64,000 nucleotides of DNA from Terrilactibacillus tamarindi (GCF_009718825.1 NZ_WNHB01000013.1:35230-99229); one strand, 5' to 3'. Shown: positions 46,487-55,710, counted from the first letter of the stretch. Program-made: numbers and translations. The notes: generated by a model not told the origin, from the sequence alone.

Positions 46487-46503
46487 TGTCAGGAAACCTG
46501 ACA
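46487..46503. promoter_or_regulatory. TnrA/GlnR box candidate, guanidine carboxylase leader
   Basis: TGTCAGGAAACCTGACA is a perfect inverted repeat with the outer TGTNA...TNACA pattern of TnrA/GlnR boxes. It sits 6 bp upstream of the -35, the same distance as in leader 1, and about 51 bp before the predicted start. Two inner positions differ from the consensus. Confidence 0.6.
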
Positions 46504-46509
46504 CAACAG

Positions 46510-46539
46510 TTGCGTTTCTACTTTTGTTCGCACTATACT
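46510..46539 (+). promoter_or_regulatory. SigA-type promoter of riboswitch leader 2
   Basis: TTGCGT, 18 nt, TATACT. It has the same architecture as leader 1. Confidence 0.6.
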
Positions 46540-46569
46540 AGGTATAAGATATCGGACAACATCATAAAG

Positions 46570-46591
46570 GTTTTCACATTTTGTTGAAAAC
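46570..46591 (+). promoter_or_regulatory. Conserved leader hairpin 2
   Basis: GTTTTCA/TGAAAAC around CATTTTGT; the counterpart of 43039-43060. Confidence 0.5.
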
Positions 46592-46595
46592 AACT

Positions 46596-46719
46596 AAGCT
46601 GTCTAGGGTTCCGTTTAACCATCGTTAAAGTCTGGTCCAAGAGAGAGCGTACGGAATATCCGTATACACGGAAGGATAAAAGCCTGGGAGAGAATTCTCC
46701 TAGTCTTTTATCCTTTTTT
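46596..46719 (+). promoter_or_regulatory. Guanidine-I (ykkC) riboswitch and terminator 2
   Basis: The same consensus blocks as the first: TCTAGGGTTCCG, TCTGGTCCAAGAGAG, ACACGGAAGGATAAAAGCCT and GGGAGA. The expression platform is a long terminator, GGATAAAAG...CTTTTATCC with an inner CTGGGAG/CTCCTAG, followed by TTTTTT. It controls the four guanidine-degradation genes at 46743-53596. The AAGG(A)GG ribosome site of the first gene comes 15-20 nt later. Confidence 0.87.
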
Positions 46720-46742
46720 ATTTTATAAAGGAGGCAAACAAA

Positions 46743-47480
46743 ATGAAACAGGTTTGGAGTAAAACAATTCCAGCAGGTGGAAAATGGTCTGGTCGCATCG
46801 GTCGGGGAAAACTGGTCACTTTTACAGCACTTGAAGAGGGAGCAAACGTCTCTCTATTACTTTATAATGCTCAAGATTTAACAGAAAGATATAACATGCC
46901 AGATACTTTAAAAGCACAACACACAGCTCATCTCACTAAAGGAAATATATTAATGAGCGACAATGGTCGAGCTTTCGCTAGTATTGTAGATGACACACTA
47001 GGTTGGCATGATACCATTTCCAGTTATACAACACGAAAGTTGACAGATGAAAAATACGGGAAGTCTTCATACCAAGAAAGTCGAAATGAGTGGTTACGTA
47101 GTGGTGAAGAAAACTTTGCTATGGAGTTATTACGCAATGGGTTAACTAAGCGTGACTTGGTACCTAATGTTAATTTGTTTTCAAGAGTTTTTTGCGACGA
47201 GGAAGGGAACATGCACTTTGATCCTACCCATTGTAAAAAAGGTGCTACTGTGACATTAAGAACCGAAATGGATTTATTATTCATTCTATCTAATACACCT
47301 AACACGCTTGATCCTAAAACAACGTATCCGTCAGTCCCTATTCAAATAGACGTTCAGGAAGCAGAACCGGTTCGTGCAGATGATGATTGTTTAAATTATC
47401 GTCCTGAAAATAAACGAGCTTTTGAGAATACATGGGAGTATGATGCATTACTTGGTCAAAAATTAGTTACAACAATTTAA
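46743..47480 (+). CDS. DUF1989 protein, carboxyguanidine deiminase subunit (UAAP1 type)
   Basis: A 245-aa member of the urea carboxylase-associated protein 1 group (DUF1989). It starts WSKTIPAGGKWSGRIGRGKL and has DDTLGWHDTISSYTT (a Trp-His-Asp metal/catalytic region) and LTKRDLVPNVNLFSRV. In guanidine pathways the two DUF1989 proteins form the CgdAB carboxyguanidine deiminase, which converts carboxyguanidine to allophanate. Position directly after a guanidine riboswitch supports that assignment. AAAGGAGGCAAACAAA precedes ATG 46743. Confidence 0.82.
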   Translation: MKQVWSKTIPAGGKWSGRIGRGKLVTFTALEEGANVSLLLYNAQDLTERYNMPDTLKAQHTAHLTKGNILMSDNGRAFASIVDDTLGWHDTISSYTTRKLTDEKYGKSSYQESRNEWLRSGEENFAMELLRNGLTKRDLVPNVNLFSRVFCDEEGNMHFDPTHCKKGATVTLRTEMDLLFILSNTPNTLDPKTTYPSVPIQIDVQEAEPVRADDDCLNYRPENKRAFENTWEYDALLGQKLVTTI

Positions 47481-47494
47481 AGGAGGAAATTAAG

Positions 47495-48142
47495 ATGGCT
47501 GTATTTAACCGAGTAGAAAGCGAAAAAAAAGTAGAGGATGCAATCTATGATAAAACGTTACTTGCAGGAGATGGCTGGATGCATATACTTGAGCCAGGTC
47601 AAGTATTTCGGATTGTAGATCTAGAAGGCAACCAAGCAGCAGATACGTTATTTTTTGATGCTGATAATCTAGAAGATCATTACAGCGCTGTAGCCACTAT
47701 CACGAATCAAAGCAACATTTATTTATCTACGGGGACCGTACTTCTTACGGAATCTGGAAAAGAACTTGTCAAAATTACGGCAGATACATGTGGACGACAT
47801 GACACTTTAGGCGGAGCGTGTTCTGCACAAAGTAATACGGTTCGCTACGCTCATGAGAAACTCCATATGCATAACTGTCGTGATACGTTTATGAATCAAC
47901 TTTCAAACTATGATCCTCGTTATACAAAAAGAGATTTAGCACCTAACGTCAATTTCTTCATGAATGTTCCTGTGACACCAGACGGTGATTTAACATTTGA
48001 AGATGGTGTCTCTGCTCCAGGTTATTATGTTGAGATGCAGGCTATTAATCGAACGTTAGTGTTAATTAGTAATTGCCCACAGTTAAATAACCCTTGTAAT
48101 GATTACAACCCAACGCCTATCCGTTTATTGATTTGGGACTAG
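47495..48142 (+). CDS. DUF1989 protein, carboxyguanidine deiminase subunit (UAAP2 type)
   Basis: A 215-aa partner of the preceding protein. Landmarks: FRIVDLEGNQAADTLFFDAD, ITADTCGRHDTLGGACSAQS (Cys-Gly-Arg-His-Asp active region) and YTKRDLAPNVNFFMNVPV. Together the two subunits should form the deiminase that acts between the carboxylase and the allophanate hydrolase. AAAGGAGGAAATTAAG precedes the ATG, 14 bp after the previous stop. Confidence 0.84.
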   Translation: MAVFNRVESEKKVEDAIYDKTLLAGDGWMHILEPGQVFRIVDLEGNQAADTLFFDADNLEDHYSAVATITNQSNIYLSTGTVLLTESGKELVKITADTCGRHDTLGGACSAQSNTVRYAHEKLHMHNCRDTFMNQLSNYDPRYTKRDLAPNVNFFMNVPVTPDGDLTFEDGVSAPGYYVEMQAINRTLVLISNCPQLNNPCNDYNPTPIRLLIWD

Positions 48143-48181
48143 AAGAGCAATTATTTACTATCTAATGAGGAGAGATACATC

Positions 48182-51100
48182 ATGTTTACAAAAGTATTAA
48201 TTGCCAACCGTGGTGCCATTGCCGTTCGAATTGAGCGAACTTTAAAAAAAATGGGTGTCCAATCCGTCGCTGTTTATACAAAAGCCGATCAAGATAGTTT
48301 ACATGTTGATGGTGCAGACGAAGCCGTATTGATTGGTGATGGACCTGCGAAAGAAAGCTATTTAAATGCGGATATCATTTTAGATGTCGCAAAACGTACG
48401 GGTGCTGAGGCCATTCATCCTGGGTATGGATTTTTAAGTGAAAATGCTGATTTTGCTCGTCGCTGTAAAGAAAATGGCATTACATTTATTGGCCCTACCC
48501 CTGAACAAATGGAAGTCTTCGGTTTGAAACATGCAGCACGTGAAATGGCTGAAAATGCACAAGTCCCATTATTACCTGGTACCCCTCTCATTGTTAGCCT
48601 TGAGGAGGCCGTAGTCGAAGCGGCTAAAATTGGCTTTCCAGTCATCTTAAAGAGTACAGCCGGCGGCGGTGGAATTGGCATGCGTGTTTGTGAAAATGAA
48701 GCATCTCTGCGAACGGCATTTGATTCAGTTTGCCATTTAGCCGAAACAAATTTTAAAAATGCAGGGGTATTTTTAGAAAAGTATATTAAAAAAGCAAGAC
48801 ACGTTGAAGTACAAATCTTTGGTAATCGATTTGGAGAAGTCATTGCCCTTGGTGAACGTGATTGCTCGATTCAACGTAGGAATCAAAAAGTCGTAGAAGA
48901 GAGTCCAGCGCCTAATTTTCCTCAACATGTTCGTGAAAGGATGCTTACAGCAGCTACACGCTTAGCGAAAGAAGTTGGATATCGAAGTGCAGGAACAGTT
49001 GAATTTTTATATGATCCAGCATCAGAGGAATTCTATTTTTTAGAAGTTAATACACGACTTCAAGTAGAACATGGTGTAACAGAAGAGGTCTATCACGTTG
49101 ATCTTGTTGAGTGGATGGTCCGAGAAGCAGCAGATGAACTGACTCATCTTACTTTAACTAAACCAAAAGGACATAGTATCCAAGCACGTATTTATGCAGA
49201 AGATTGCTTAAATCAATTTCGCCCAAGTACCGGCCAGTTGGATCAGGTTCAATTTTCGTCTGAAGCTCGGATTGAAACCTGGGTAAGAGATGGTATGACG
49301 ATCTCGTCACTCTATGACCCTATGCTTGCAAAAGTCATTGTTCATGATGATACACGAGAAGGGGCAATAGCTAAGTTAATCTCCGCTCTTGAACAGACCA
49401 GATTATACGGAATTACAACAAATCTCCAATACTTACAAGCCTTATTGCAAGAAGACTCATGTAAAAATGGAGATGTCTATACGCAGCTTCTTACGGATTT
49501 TACACCAAGTGAACAGGCACTCGAAGTGCTAGATGGTGGTATTCAAACAACGGTGCAGGATTATCCTGGCCGGATCGGGCATTGGGATGTTGGGGTTCCA
49601 CCTTGTGGTCCAATGGATCCTTTGGCGTTTCGCATTGGAAATAAACTACTAGGTAATGATGACGATGCTCCTGGACTGGAAATGACATTGCGAGGTGGTA
49701 CGTTCAAGTTTCGAGATACACTCTCCTTTTGTTTAACAGGAGCGGATATGAAAGCGACTCTCGATGGCAAGGCGGTTGACATGTACAAAACCATTGTCGC
49801 AAAAAGAGGGCAAATACTAGAGTGCGGAGAAGCCTCAAGAGGCATGAGAACCTACTTACTGATTGGTGGCGGCTTTGATATGCCAAAGACACTCGGAAGC
49901 GCCTCGACCTTTACACTTGGTGGATTTGGAGGACATGGGGGTCGTGCACTTCGAACGGGAGATGTCTTACGTGTTCATGGGTCGCATCCTATTAAAAACA
50001 CACTTCCGCAATCTTATCGACCAGCTGTTTCTCATGAATGGACTATTGGTGTGATACCCGGCCCACATTGTACGGAAGAATTTCTACAGCCGGACTATTT
50101 AAACCAATTAGTCGAAACAAAATGGGAAGTTCACTTTAACAGTTCACGAACTGGCGTAAGATTGATCGGACCAGCTCCAAACTGGACACGCGATGATGGG
50201 GGCGAAGCGGGTTTGCATCCATCTAATATTCATGACAATGCCTATGCGGTTGGTACATTAGATTTGACAGGTGACATGCCCATCCTTCTCGGTCCAGATG
50301 GTCCTAGTTTAGGTGGATTTGTCTGTCCAGTTACAACAGCTTCTGCAGAGTTCTGGAAAATCGGACAATTGCATCCAGGAGATACCATTCATTTTCAATT
50401 AATCACATTAGAACAAGCAGAACAATTAAGAGAGAATCAAGAAAACTTTTTAAATAGGATAGGAACGGATCAGGCTTTACTTACACCGGAGCTTCAAATA
50501 GAAACAACGCTCTTATCAAACCAATATCCTTTATTCGTCAATAGTAGTAAAAATCGTCGTTTTCCTCTGACCATTCGCTGTGCTGGGGATGAGAATGTCC
50601 TCGTTGAATACGGAGACATGCAATTAGATTTACTGCTTCGTTTTCAAGTTCAGGCTCTAATGGAAGCTATTCAGAAGCGAGAAGATCTACCGATTCTTGA
50701 TTTAACACCAGGAATTCGCTCTCTTCAAATTCATATAGATTCTAAAAAGATGTCCATTCTTGATCTATGTCAGCACATATCCGACATTGATTACTCTCTT
50801 CCACCGCTTGAAGAAATGGAAGTACCTTCACGGATTGTCAGATTGCCATTATCTTGGGATGATCCAGCAACACAATTAGCCATTGAACGATACCAAAAAA
50901 ACGTTCGTCCGGATGCTCCATGGTGTCCAAGCAATTTAGAGTTCATCCGCCGCGTGAACGGTCTTAATGATATCGAAGACGTCAAACGGATCGTTTTCGA
51001 GGCAAACTATTTAGTTATGGGGCTTGGGGATGTCTATTTAGGTGCACCAGTTGCCACACCATTAGACCCTCGTCATCGTTTGGTTACAACGAAATATAAC

Positions 51101-51790
51101 CCCGCACGAACGTGGACACCTGAAAATGCTGTAGGCATTGGCGGAGCGTATATGTGTGTATATGGCATGGAAGGACCAGGTGGATATCAATTTGTCGGTC
51201 GTACGATACAAATGTGGAACCGATTACGTGCAACCGAAAGTTTTAAATCAGGTAAGCCATGGCTTCTTCGTTTCTTTGACCAAATTCAATTCTATCCTGT
51301 AGAGGCAGACGAATTATTAACACTTCGTGAAGATTTCTTGAGAGGTCGATTTGAGGCGGATATTACAGAAACGACGTTCAAATTGGGAGAATACCTAGAC
51401 TTTCTCTCCTCAATCGAAGAGAGTACGGCGGTATTTCGTGAATGCCAACAAAAAGCTTTTAAGGAAGAACGCGAAAATTGGAAGTCTCTTGGTCTATCAG
51501 AATATGTCTCTGAGCATGAAGTGAGCGAAGTGATGGAGGAAGCATTAGCTGAAGGTGAGGAAGCCATTCGTTGTACGATACCAGGTAGTATTTGGAAGGT
51601 GCTTGTTCAAGAAGGGCAAGAGGTAAAAAAAGGCGATACCATTATCGTAGAAGAAAGCATGAAAATGGAATTCTCACTTCAAGCGCCATTCGATGGCTAC
51701 ATTGCTTCGATTCACGTAAAGCCGGGGGATGAAGTGCATGCCTCTCAATTACTCGCGGCTATCACTAAAGAAGCTGTCATAACAAATTAA
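48182..51790 (+). CDS. Biotin-dependent guanidine (urea-type) carboxylase
   Basis: A 1202-aa multidomain enzyme. Biotin carboxylase comes first (about 1-450: KVLIANRGAIAVRIERTLKK, KSTAGGGGIGMRVC, ERDCSIQRRNQKVVEESPAP, EVNTRLQVEHGVTEEV). The carboxyltransferase region follows, made of KipA/KipI-like AHS2 (about 440-750: VQDYPGRIGHWDVGVPPCGP) and AHS1 parts (about 780-1000). The C-terminus is a biotinyl domain with ESMKME near residue 1160, where Lys carries biotin. Such proteins were long annotated as urea carboxylase; those with a guanidine riboswitch and two DUF1989 genes are guanidine carboxylases making carboxyguanidine from guanidine, bicarbonate and ATP. Residues separating the two specificities were not checked. 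Confidence 0.86.
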   Translation: MFTKVLIANRGAIAVRIERTLKKMGVQSVAVYTKADQDSLHVDGADEAVLIGDGPAKESYLNADIILDVAKRTGAEAIHPGYGFLSENADFARRCKENGITFIGPTPEQMEVFGLKHAAREMAENAQVPLLPGTPLIVSLEEAVVEAAKIGFPVILKSTAGGGGIGMRVCENEASLRTAFDSVCHLAETNFKNAGVFLEKYIKKARHVEVQIFGNRFGEVIALGERDCSIQRRNQKVVEESPAPNFPQHVRERMLTAATRLAKEVGYRSAGTVEFLYDPASEEFYFLEVNTRLQVEHGVTEEVYHVDLVEWMVREAADELTHLTLTKPKGHSIQARIYAEDCLNQFRPSTGQLDQVQFSSEARIETWVRDGMTISSLYDPMLAKVIVHDDTREGAIAKLISALEQTRLYGITTNLQYLQALLQEDSCKNGDVYTQLLTDFTPSEQALEVLDGGIQTTVQDYPGRIGHWDVGVPPCGPMDPLAFRIGNKLLGNDDDAPGLEMTLRGGTFKFRDTLSFCLTGADMKATLDGKAVDMYKTIVAKRGQILECGEASRGMRTYLLIGGGFDMPKTLGSASTFTLGGFGGHGGRALRTGDVLRVHGSHPIKNTLPQSYRPAVSHEWTIGVIPGPHCTEEFLQPDYLNQLVETKWEVHFNSSRTGVRLIGPAPNWTRDDGGEAGLHPSNIHDNAYAVGTLDLTGDMPILLGPDGPSLGGFVCPVTTASAEFWKIGQLHPGDTIHFQLITLEQAEQLRENQENFLNRIGTDQALLTPELQIETTLLSNQYPLFVNSSKNRRFPLTIRCAGDENVLVEYGDMQLDLLLRFQVQALMEAIQKREDLPILDLTPGIRSLQIHIDSKKMSILDLCQHISDIDYSLPPLEEMEVPSRIVRLPLSWDDPATQLAIERYQKNVRPDAPWCPSNLEFIRRVNGLNDIEDVKRIVFEANYLVMGLGDVYLGAPVATPLDPRHRLVTTKYNPARTWTPENAVGIGGAYMCVYGMEGPGGYQFVGRTIQMWNRLRATESFKSGKPWLLRFFDQIQFYPVEADELLTLREDFLRGRFEADITETTFKLGEYLDFLSSIEESTAVFRECQQKAFKEERENWKSLGLSEYVSEHEVSEVMEEALAEGEEAIRCTIPGSIWKVLVQEGQEVKKGDTIIVEESMKMEFSLQAPFDGYIASIHVKPGDEVHASQLLAAITKEAVITN

Positions 51791-51802
51791 GGAGTCGGTT
51801 TC

Positions 51803-53596
51803 ATGAAAACAACCCATATACCTGATGTATTGTCCGTTCAAAGTTTAAGAGAGATGTATCTAAAAAAGGAGCTAACTCCAAAAGAAGTCATTGAAGTTAT
51901 CATTCAACGTTCAAAGCAAGACGAACCTATGAATATTTGGATTACACCACCTGACTTGGCTTTTATCCAACCTTATTTAGATGGTTTATCCAATATTGAT
52001 ATTGAACAAGCCCCATTATGGGGGATCCCGTTTGCGATAAAAGATAATATCGATCTAGCTGGCATTCCGACAACAGCAGGATGCCCCGATTATGCTTTTA
52101 CACCTTCTGAGCATGCCACCGTGGTTAAACATCTTATTGAGGCTGGAGCGATTCCAGTAGGTAAGACAAACTTGGATCAATTTGCAACAGGTCTTGTAGG
52201 AACAAGAAGCCCTTATGGCGAAACGCACAACGCTCTCAAAGATGAAATGATAAGTGGTGGATCAAGCGCTGGTTCCCCAGTAGCTGTAGCACGAGGTCAA
52301 GCCGCATTTTCATTAGGTACAGACACAGCGGGTTCAGGAAGAGTTCCCGCTGCATTAAATCGATTGGTAGGATTCAAACCTTCCTTAGGCGCTTGGTCAA
52401 CCAAAGGCGTTGTTCCTGCTTGTGCCAGTCTTGATTGCGTAACGGTATTTTCTCATAATATTGAAGATGCAAAAATAGTCGACCAAGTTGTAAGAAAATA
52501 TGATGATCAAAATCCTTGGTCTAAAGATATTCCTAAACCTTCACCCAAACTGCCTAAAAAAGTTTGTTTACCAAAATCACCTCTTCGCTTTTTTGGCCCA
52601 TATGGCAACCAATACAAAGAAGCTTGGGATAAAAGCTTGGAAAGAATTAAATCATGGGGTTTACCTATTGAGTGGATTGATAATCAACTTTTTTCCAATG
52701 TAGCCAAGTTACTTTACGAAGGCCCTTTCGTTGCCGAACGATGGGCAGATTTAGGAACTTTTGTTGACAGTCATCCTGGGAGCACCTTCCCTGTTACCGA
52801 AAAAGTCCTAAAGTCAGGAGCCAATGAAACTTTTACTGCTTCTTTACTATTTGATACCATGCATAAATTGAAGCAATATCAACTTCAAGTGAAAAAACGC
52901 CTATCTGATGCTGTCTTCATCACACCGACGGCAGGAGGCACATGGTCTAGAGAGCAAGTCCGGAAAGATCCCATTCAAACGAATAGTGATATGGGTGAAT
53001 ATACGAATCATTGTAATCTCCTCGATCTTTGTGCGATCTCTGTTCCGTTTGAGGATGCGGCTAAAGATATACCATTCGGTGTGACTTTCTTCGCTCTTTC
53101 AGAACATGAAGATTTTATTCTAGGATTGGCGGAGAAAAGCCAAGCTCATTCAACTAGAATAAAAGAGAGCCCAGCATACAAAGAATTAGCAACGACTAAT
53201 GACAGTGTCCTATTAGCTGTCTGCGGATTGCATATGAGAGGACTCCCACTGGAGCATCAATTAAATGAACACCGTGCAACCTTTATTTATAAAACAGAAA
53301 CAGCCAAAAAATATCGCATGTTTAAACTCCCTACGAATCCACCTAAACCTGGGTTAATCAAAACAGAGCAGGAAGGTTCTTCAATTCAAGTAGAACTCTG
53401 GGAATGTCCTACTGAAACATTTGGTGCTTTTGTAGCCGCCATACCAGCGCCACTTGGCATTGGAAAAATTGAACTTAAAGACGGTTCTGAAGTCCAAGGC
53501 TTTATATGTGAACCTTATGCAACTGAAGAAGCCGAGGATATTTCAAATCTAGGCGGGTGGCGGGAGTACTTAGGTCAACCCATGAATTTTATTTAA
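51803..53596 (+). CDS. atzF: Allophanate hydrolase
   Basis: A 597-aa amidase-signature enzyme plus C-terminal decarboxylating domain. The catalytic Lys is in GIPFAIKDNIDLAG (near 80), and the Ser-cisSer motif is GGSSAGSPVAVARG with LGTDTAGSGRVPAAL (near 150-180). The C-terminal domain (about 470-597) has LAVCGLHMRGLPLEHQL and GGWREYLGQP, as in full-length AtzF/DUR1 allophanate hydrolases. It converts allophanate to two ammonia and two CO2, completing guanidine assimilation. It lies 12 bp after the carboxylase gene, with AAGGAGTCGG before the ATG. Confidence 0.88.
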   Translation: MKTTHIPDVLSVQSLREMYLKKELTPKEVIEVIIQRSKQDEPMNIWITPPDLAFIQPYLDGLSNIDIEQAPLWGIPFAIKDNIDLAGIPTTAGCPDYAFTPSEHATVVKHLIEAGAIPVGKTNLDQFATGLVGTRSPYGETHNALKDEMISGGSSAGSPVAVARGQAAFSLGTDTAGSGRVPAALNRLVGFKPSLGAWSTKGVVPACASLDCVTVFSHNIEDAKIVDQVVRKYDDQNPWSKDIPKPSPKLPKKVCLPKSPLRFFGPYGNQYKEAWDKSLERIKSWGLPIEWIDNQLFSNVAKLLYEGPFVAERWADLGTFVDSHPGSTFPVTEKVLKSGANETFTASLLFDTMHKLKQYQLQVKKRLSDAVFITPTAGGTWSREQVRKDPIQTNSDMGEYTNHCNLLDLCAISVPFEDAAKDIPFGVTFFALSEHEDFILGLAEKSQAHSTRIKESPAYKELATTNDSVLLAVCGLHMRGLPLEHQLNEHRATFIYKTETAKKYRMFKLPTNPPKPGLIKTEQEGSSIQVELWECPTETFGAFVAAIPAPLGIGKIELKDGSEVQGFICEPYATEEAEDISNLGGWREYLGQPMNFI

Positions 53597-53654
53597 ATAA
53601 AAAGTATAAATAGATTAGTTGTTTATTCTGTAGGTTTCTGTCATCGAATTATTT

Positions 53655-53697
53655 AAACGCAGGGTCACTCTTCATAATGAGAGTGATCCTGCGTTTT
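53655..53697 (+). terminator. Rho-independent terminator of guanidine operon
   Basis: ACGCAGGGTCACTCT pairs with AGAGTGATCCTGCGT around TCATAATG, followed by TTTT. It is a strong terminator for the 46.7-53.6 kb operon. Confidence 0.85.
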
Positions 53698-53901
53698 AAT
53701 TTGATTAAGCTAAAGGTGGTGGTGGTCTTTCTAAAGCTAATGAATTCTCTTTCCCATAACTTTTGGGTCCTAGTCACCGCCCGAATTATATGAAACATCA
53801 TTTAAAAATGAAATATATTAGTCATCTTATTTTATTATTTATTCCTTATTATTAAGCTCGTAAGCATATAATGAATGTAAAAACTTGAAAGAAGGGATAA
53901 A

Positions 53902-54216
53902 ATGAAGGAACGTCTATCTATCCGTAAACGTGGTCAAGTGACTTTGCCAAAATCCATTATGGAACAATTCAAGTTGGAAGAAGGGGACACGTTAGAATTA
54001 TCTATTAATGGAAACGGAGAAATTACGGTTGTTCCAATGGTTCAGATTCCAGCAAATCAACGTTGGTTTTGGTCGGATGAGTGGCAGAAAGAAGAACGTG
54101 AGGCTGAGGAAGATATTAAAGCTGGACGTGTGAAGTCTTTTGATAATATAGATGAAGCGATTAATTGGCTTGACAGTGATGAAGCTGAAGAATGGTCCGA
54201 TGGGAAGAAACAATGA
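53902..54216 (+). CDS. AbrB/MazE-type antitoxin
   Basis: A 104-aa protein with an N-terminal SpoVT-AbrB swapped-hairpin DNA-binding domain (SIRKRGQVTLPKSIMEQFKL, then EGDTLELSINGNGEITV). The acidic C-terminal tail (EREAEEDIKAGR, AINWLDSDEAEEWSDG) resembles toxin-neutralising tails. It overlaps the following toxin reading frame by ATGA. AGAAGGGATAAA precedes the ATG. It should bind its own promoter. Confidence 0.83.
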   Translation: MKERLSIRKRGQVTLPKSIMEQFKLEEGDTLELSINGNGEITVVPMVQIPANQRWFWSDEWQKEEREAEEDIKAGRVKSFDNIDEAINWLDSDEAEEWSDGKKQ

Positions 54217-54481
54217 AACTGGAATTTACAAAACCATCTGTATGGAAGTATAAAAAGCTAGAGCCTCCTTCCCAAAAAAATCAAAAAGGGCTTTAGTAAT
54301 TATGGAAAATGATTTTTTACATTCTTCCTTACGAGTTAAAAAAATGAGAGGATATTACAATCCGAATGTTTGGGAAGCAAGCGCCAATATAGATTTACGA
54401 ATCACGTTTGAAATTGAAAAGCCGGATAAAATCATTTTACGAAATTGCGGCCATCATGATGAAACTTTAGGAAACCCTTAA
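54213..54481 (+). pseudogene. RelE/ParE-superfamily toxin gene, frameshifted
   Basis: It begins at the ATGA overlap: MKLEFTKPSVWKYKKLEPPS, then stops at TAG 54296-54298 in this frame. From the A7 run at 54274-54280 the next frame continues KRALVIMENDFLHSSLRVKK, then NVWEASANIDLRITFEIE and IILRNCGHHDETL. The SLRVKKM, WEA, RITFEI, ILRNxGxHD series is diagnostic of RelE-type mRNA interferase toxins. One inserted or lost A in the run splits the gene. It is either an inactivated toxin, a phase-variable run or a sequencing error. Confidence 0.75.
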
Positions 54482-54588
54482 TAGTAAAGGGATTATTCAA
54501 TGAAGGCTTTTTGAAAAACCCTTTATTACATATCCCAAAAAAATCATCACTTTTTTTATTTGGTTCCACACTCCCTAACAAGATATAA

Positions 54589-55375
54589 CTATTTTGCTCG
54601 GATTTTAATATTAATAACATTTTTATTTTTCATAACTCTCGGGAAATGAGTATAACGCTTTGGCAGTGAGTAATCGTTGTTTAAATACTTCCAATATATT
54701 TTCCATGCCTGTTTTTCATCGACTATTTTGTTAAACCACTCAAAGGCATAACTCTTCTTCATATCCAATGAATAGCCTAGTTTTACATAACCTTCAAATA
54801 ATTTAAACTTTTCCTTGGTTAATTTATTGTTCTCTCTGAATGTTAATTTATAAAGAAAATCATGATAGTCTTTTAATATTGAACTTTGACAAATCGTATT
54901 AACAAGGCCTTGTTTTCTATGTTTAATAGCTAATTCTTTGTAATGATCAGGAACCCTCGTATCAACGATAAACTTTAGGATATCTTTCTCTGCAATTAAT
55001 TTCTTCGGCCATTTTTTTAACATTCTCATTCGTCTTTTCGAGTGCATACATAATATACTCGTAATTAACCATGAAATATACTTTTTCTTTAAAACATGAT
55101 CGCAAAAAAGTAAAACACCACTCAAGTTCGGTGATATTATTGTTGATAACAAAACAAGGGACCTTTTTATTAGGAGAAAGAACCTTTAATGAGTTGTATG
55201 CATTAATGCCTTGTATCAGTAAGAGTTCATTAGCTGAATTCCGATACAAACGCATTAAAGGACCATCCGTATTTTTTGCCAAACGGTAGTCTTTCTTTGC
55301 AGTCTTATCTGAAGGAAGGTAATGATGGAGAACCTTGATATCATTAGCTGCGAACCATTCGGACACCTTCATCAA
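54589..55375 (-). pseudogene. Unknown protein gene, frameshifted at a T7 run
   Basis: On the minus strand a 137-aa frame (ATG 55375, MMKVSEWFAANDIKVLHHYL) ends at 54962. A second frame continues from about 55015 with KKWPKKLIAEKDILKFIVDT, YKELAIKHRKQGLVNTICQS and ends at 54589. The join falls at a run of seven T (55012-55018), so one gene of about 262 codons is probably split by a one-base indel. No family was recognised in either part. The middle has AFEWFNKIVDEKQAWKIYWK. The product is basic and has no membrane segments. Confidence 0.5.
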
Positions 55376-55625
55376 CTCCGATTTTCCTTATTGTTAAAGG
55401 ATATGAGATGAGTAGATCGTCCTATACACGAAATAATAGCTAAAATATTGGAGTTGGTGTCGATCAATAGATTTACTACAAATTGAAAGTACCAAGATTC
55501 TTCATCCATCGAATGGAGAGAAGGGTGAATTTAGAGAGGGAATTAGGCATCTATGTGCGGGTTATTAATATTGGGATTAGTAACATAAAGAATGTCAAAA
55601 GACACACTCTGACAATAATAAAAAT

Positions 55626-55667
55626 AACGCCAAGACAATGCTATTTTTCATACATTGACTTGGCGTT
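55626..55667. terminator. 42-nt hairpin, copy 1
   Basis: AACGCCAAGACAATG pairs with CATTGACTTGGCGTT; T-rich on the right side and A-rich on the left, so it can terminate opuC (minus) and rightward transcription. The identical stem recurs at 60459-60500 on the other side of the opuC operon. Confidence 0.65.
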
Positions 55668-55710
55668 TTCATTATAAATTCAAAGTCTATATACTCTCTA
55701 TCTCAATATT

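Noticed and set aside
46743..53596. Urea amidolyase pathway
   Set aside because: Possible by carboxylase homology alone, but the guanidine riboswitch and the two DUF1989 genes argue against urea as the substrate.
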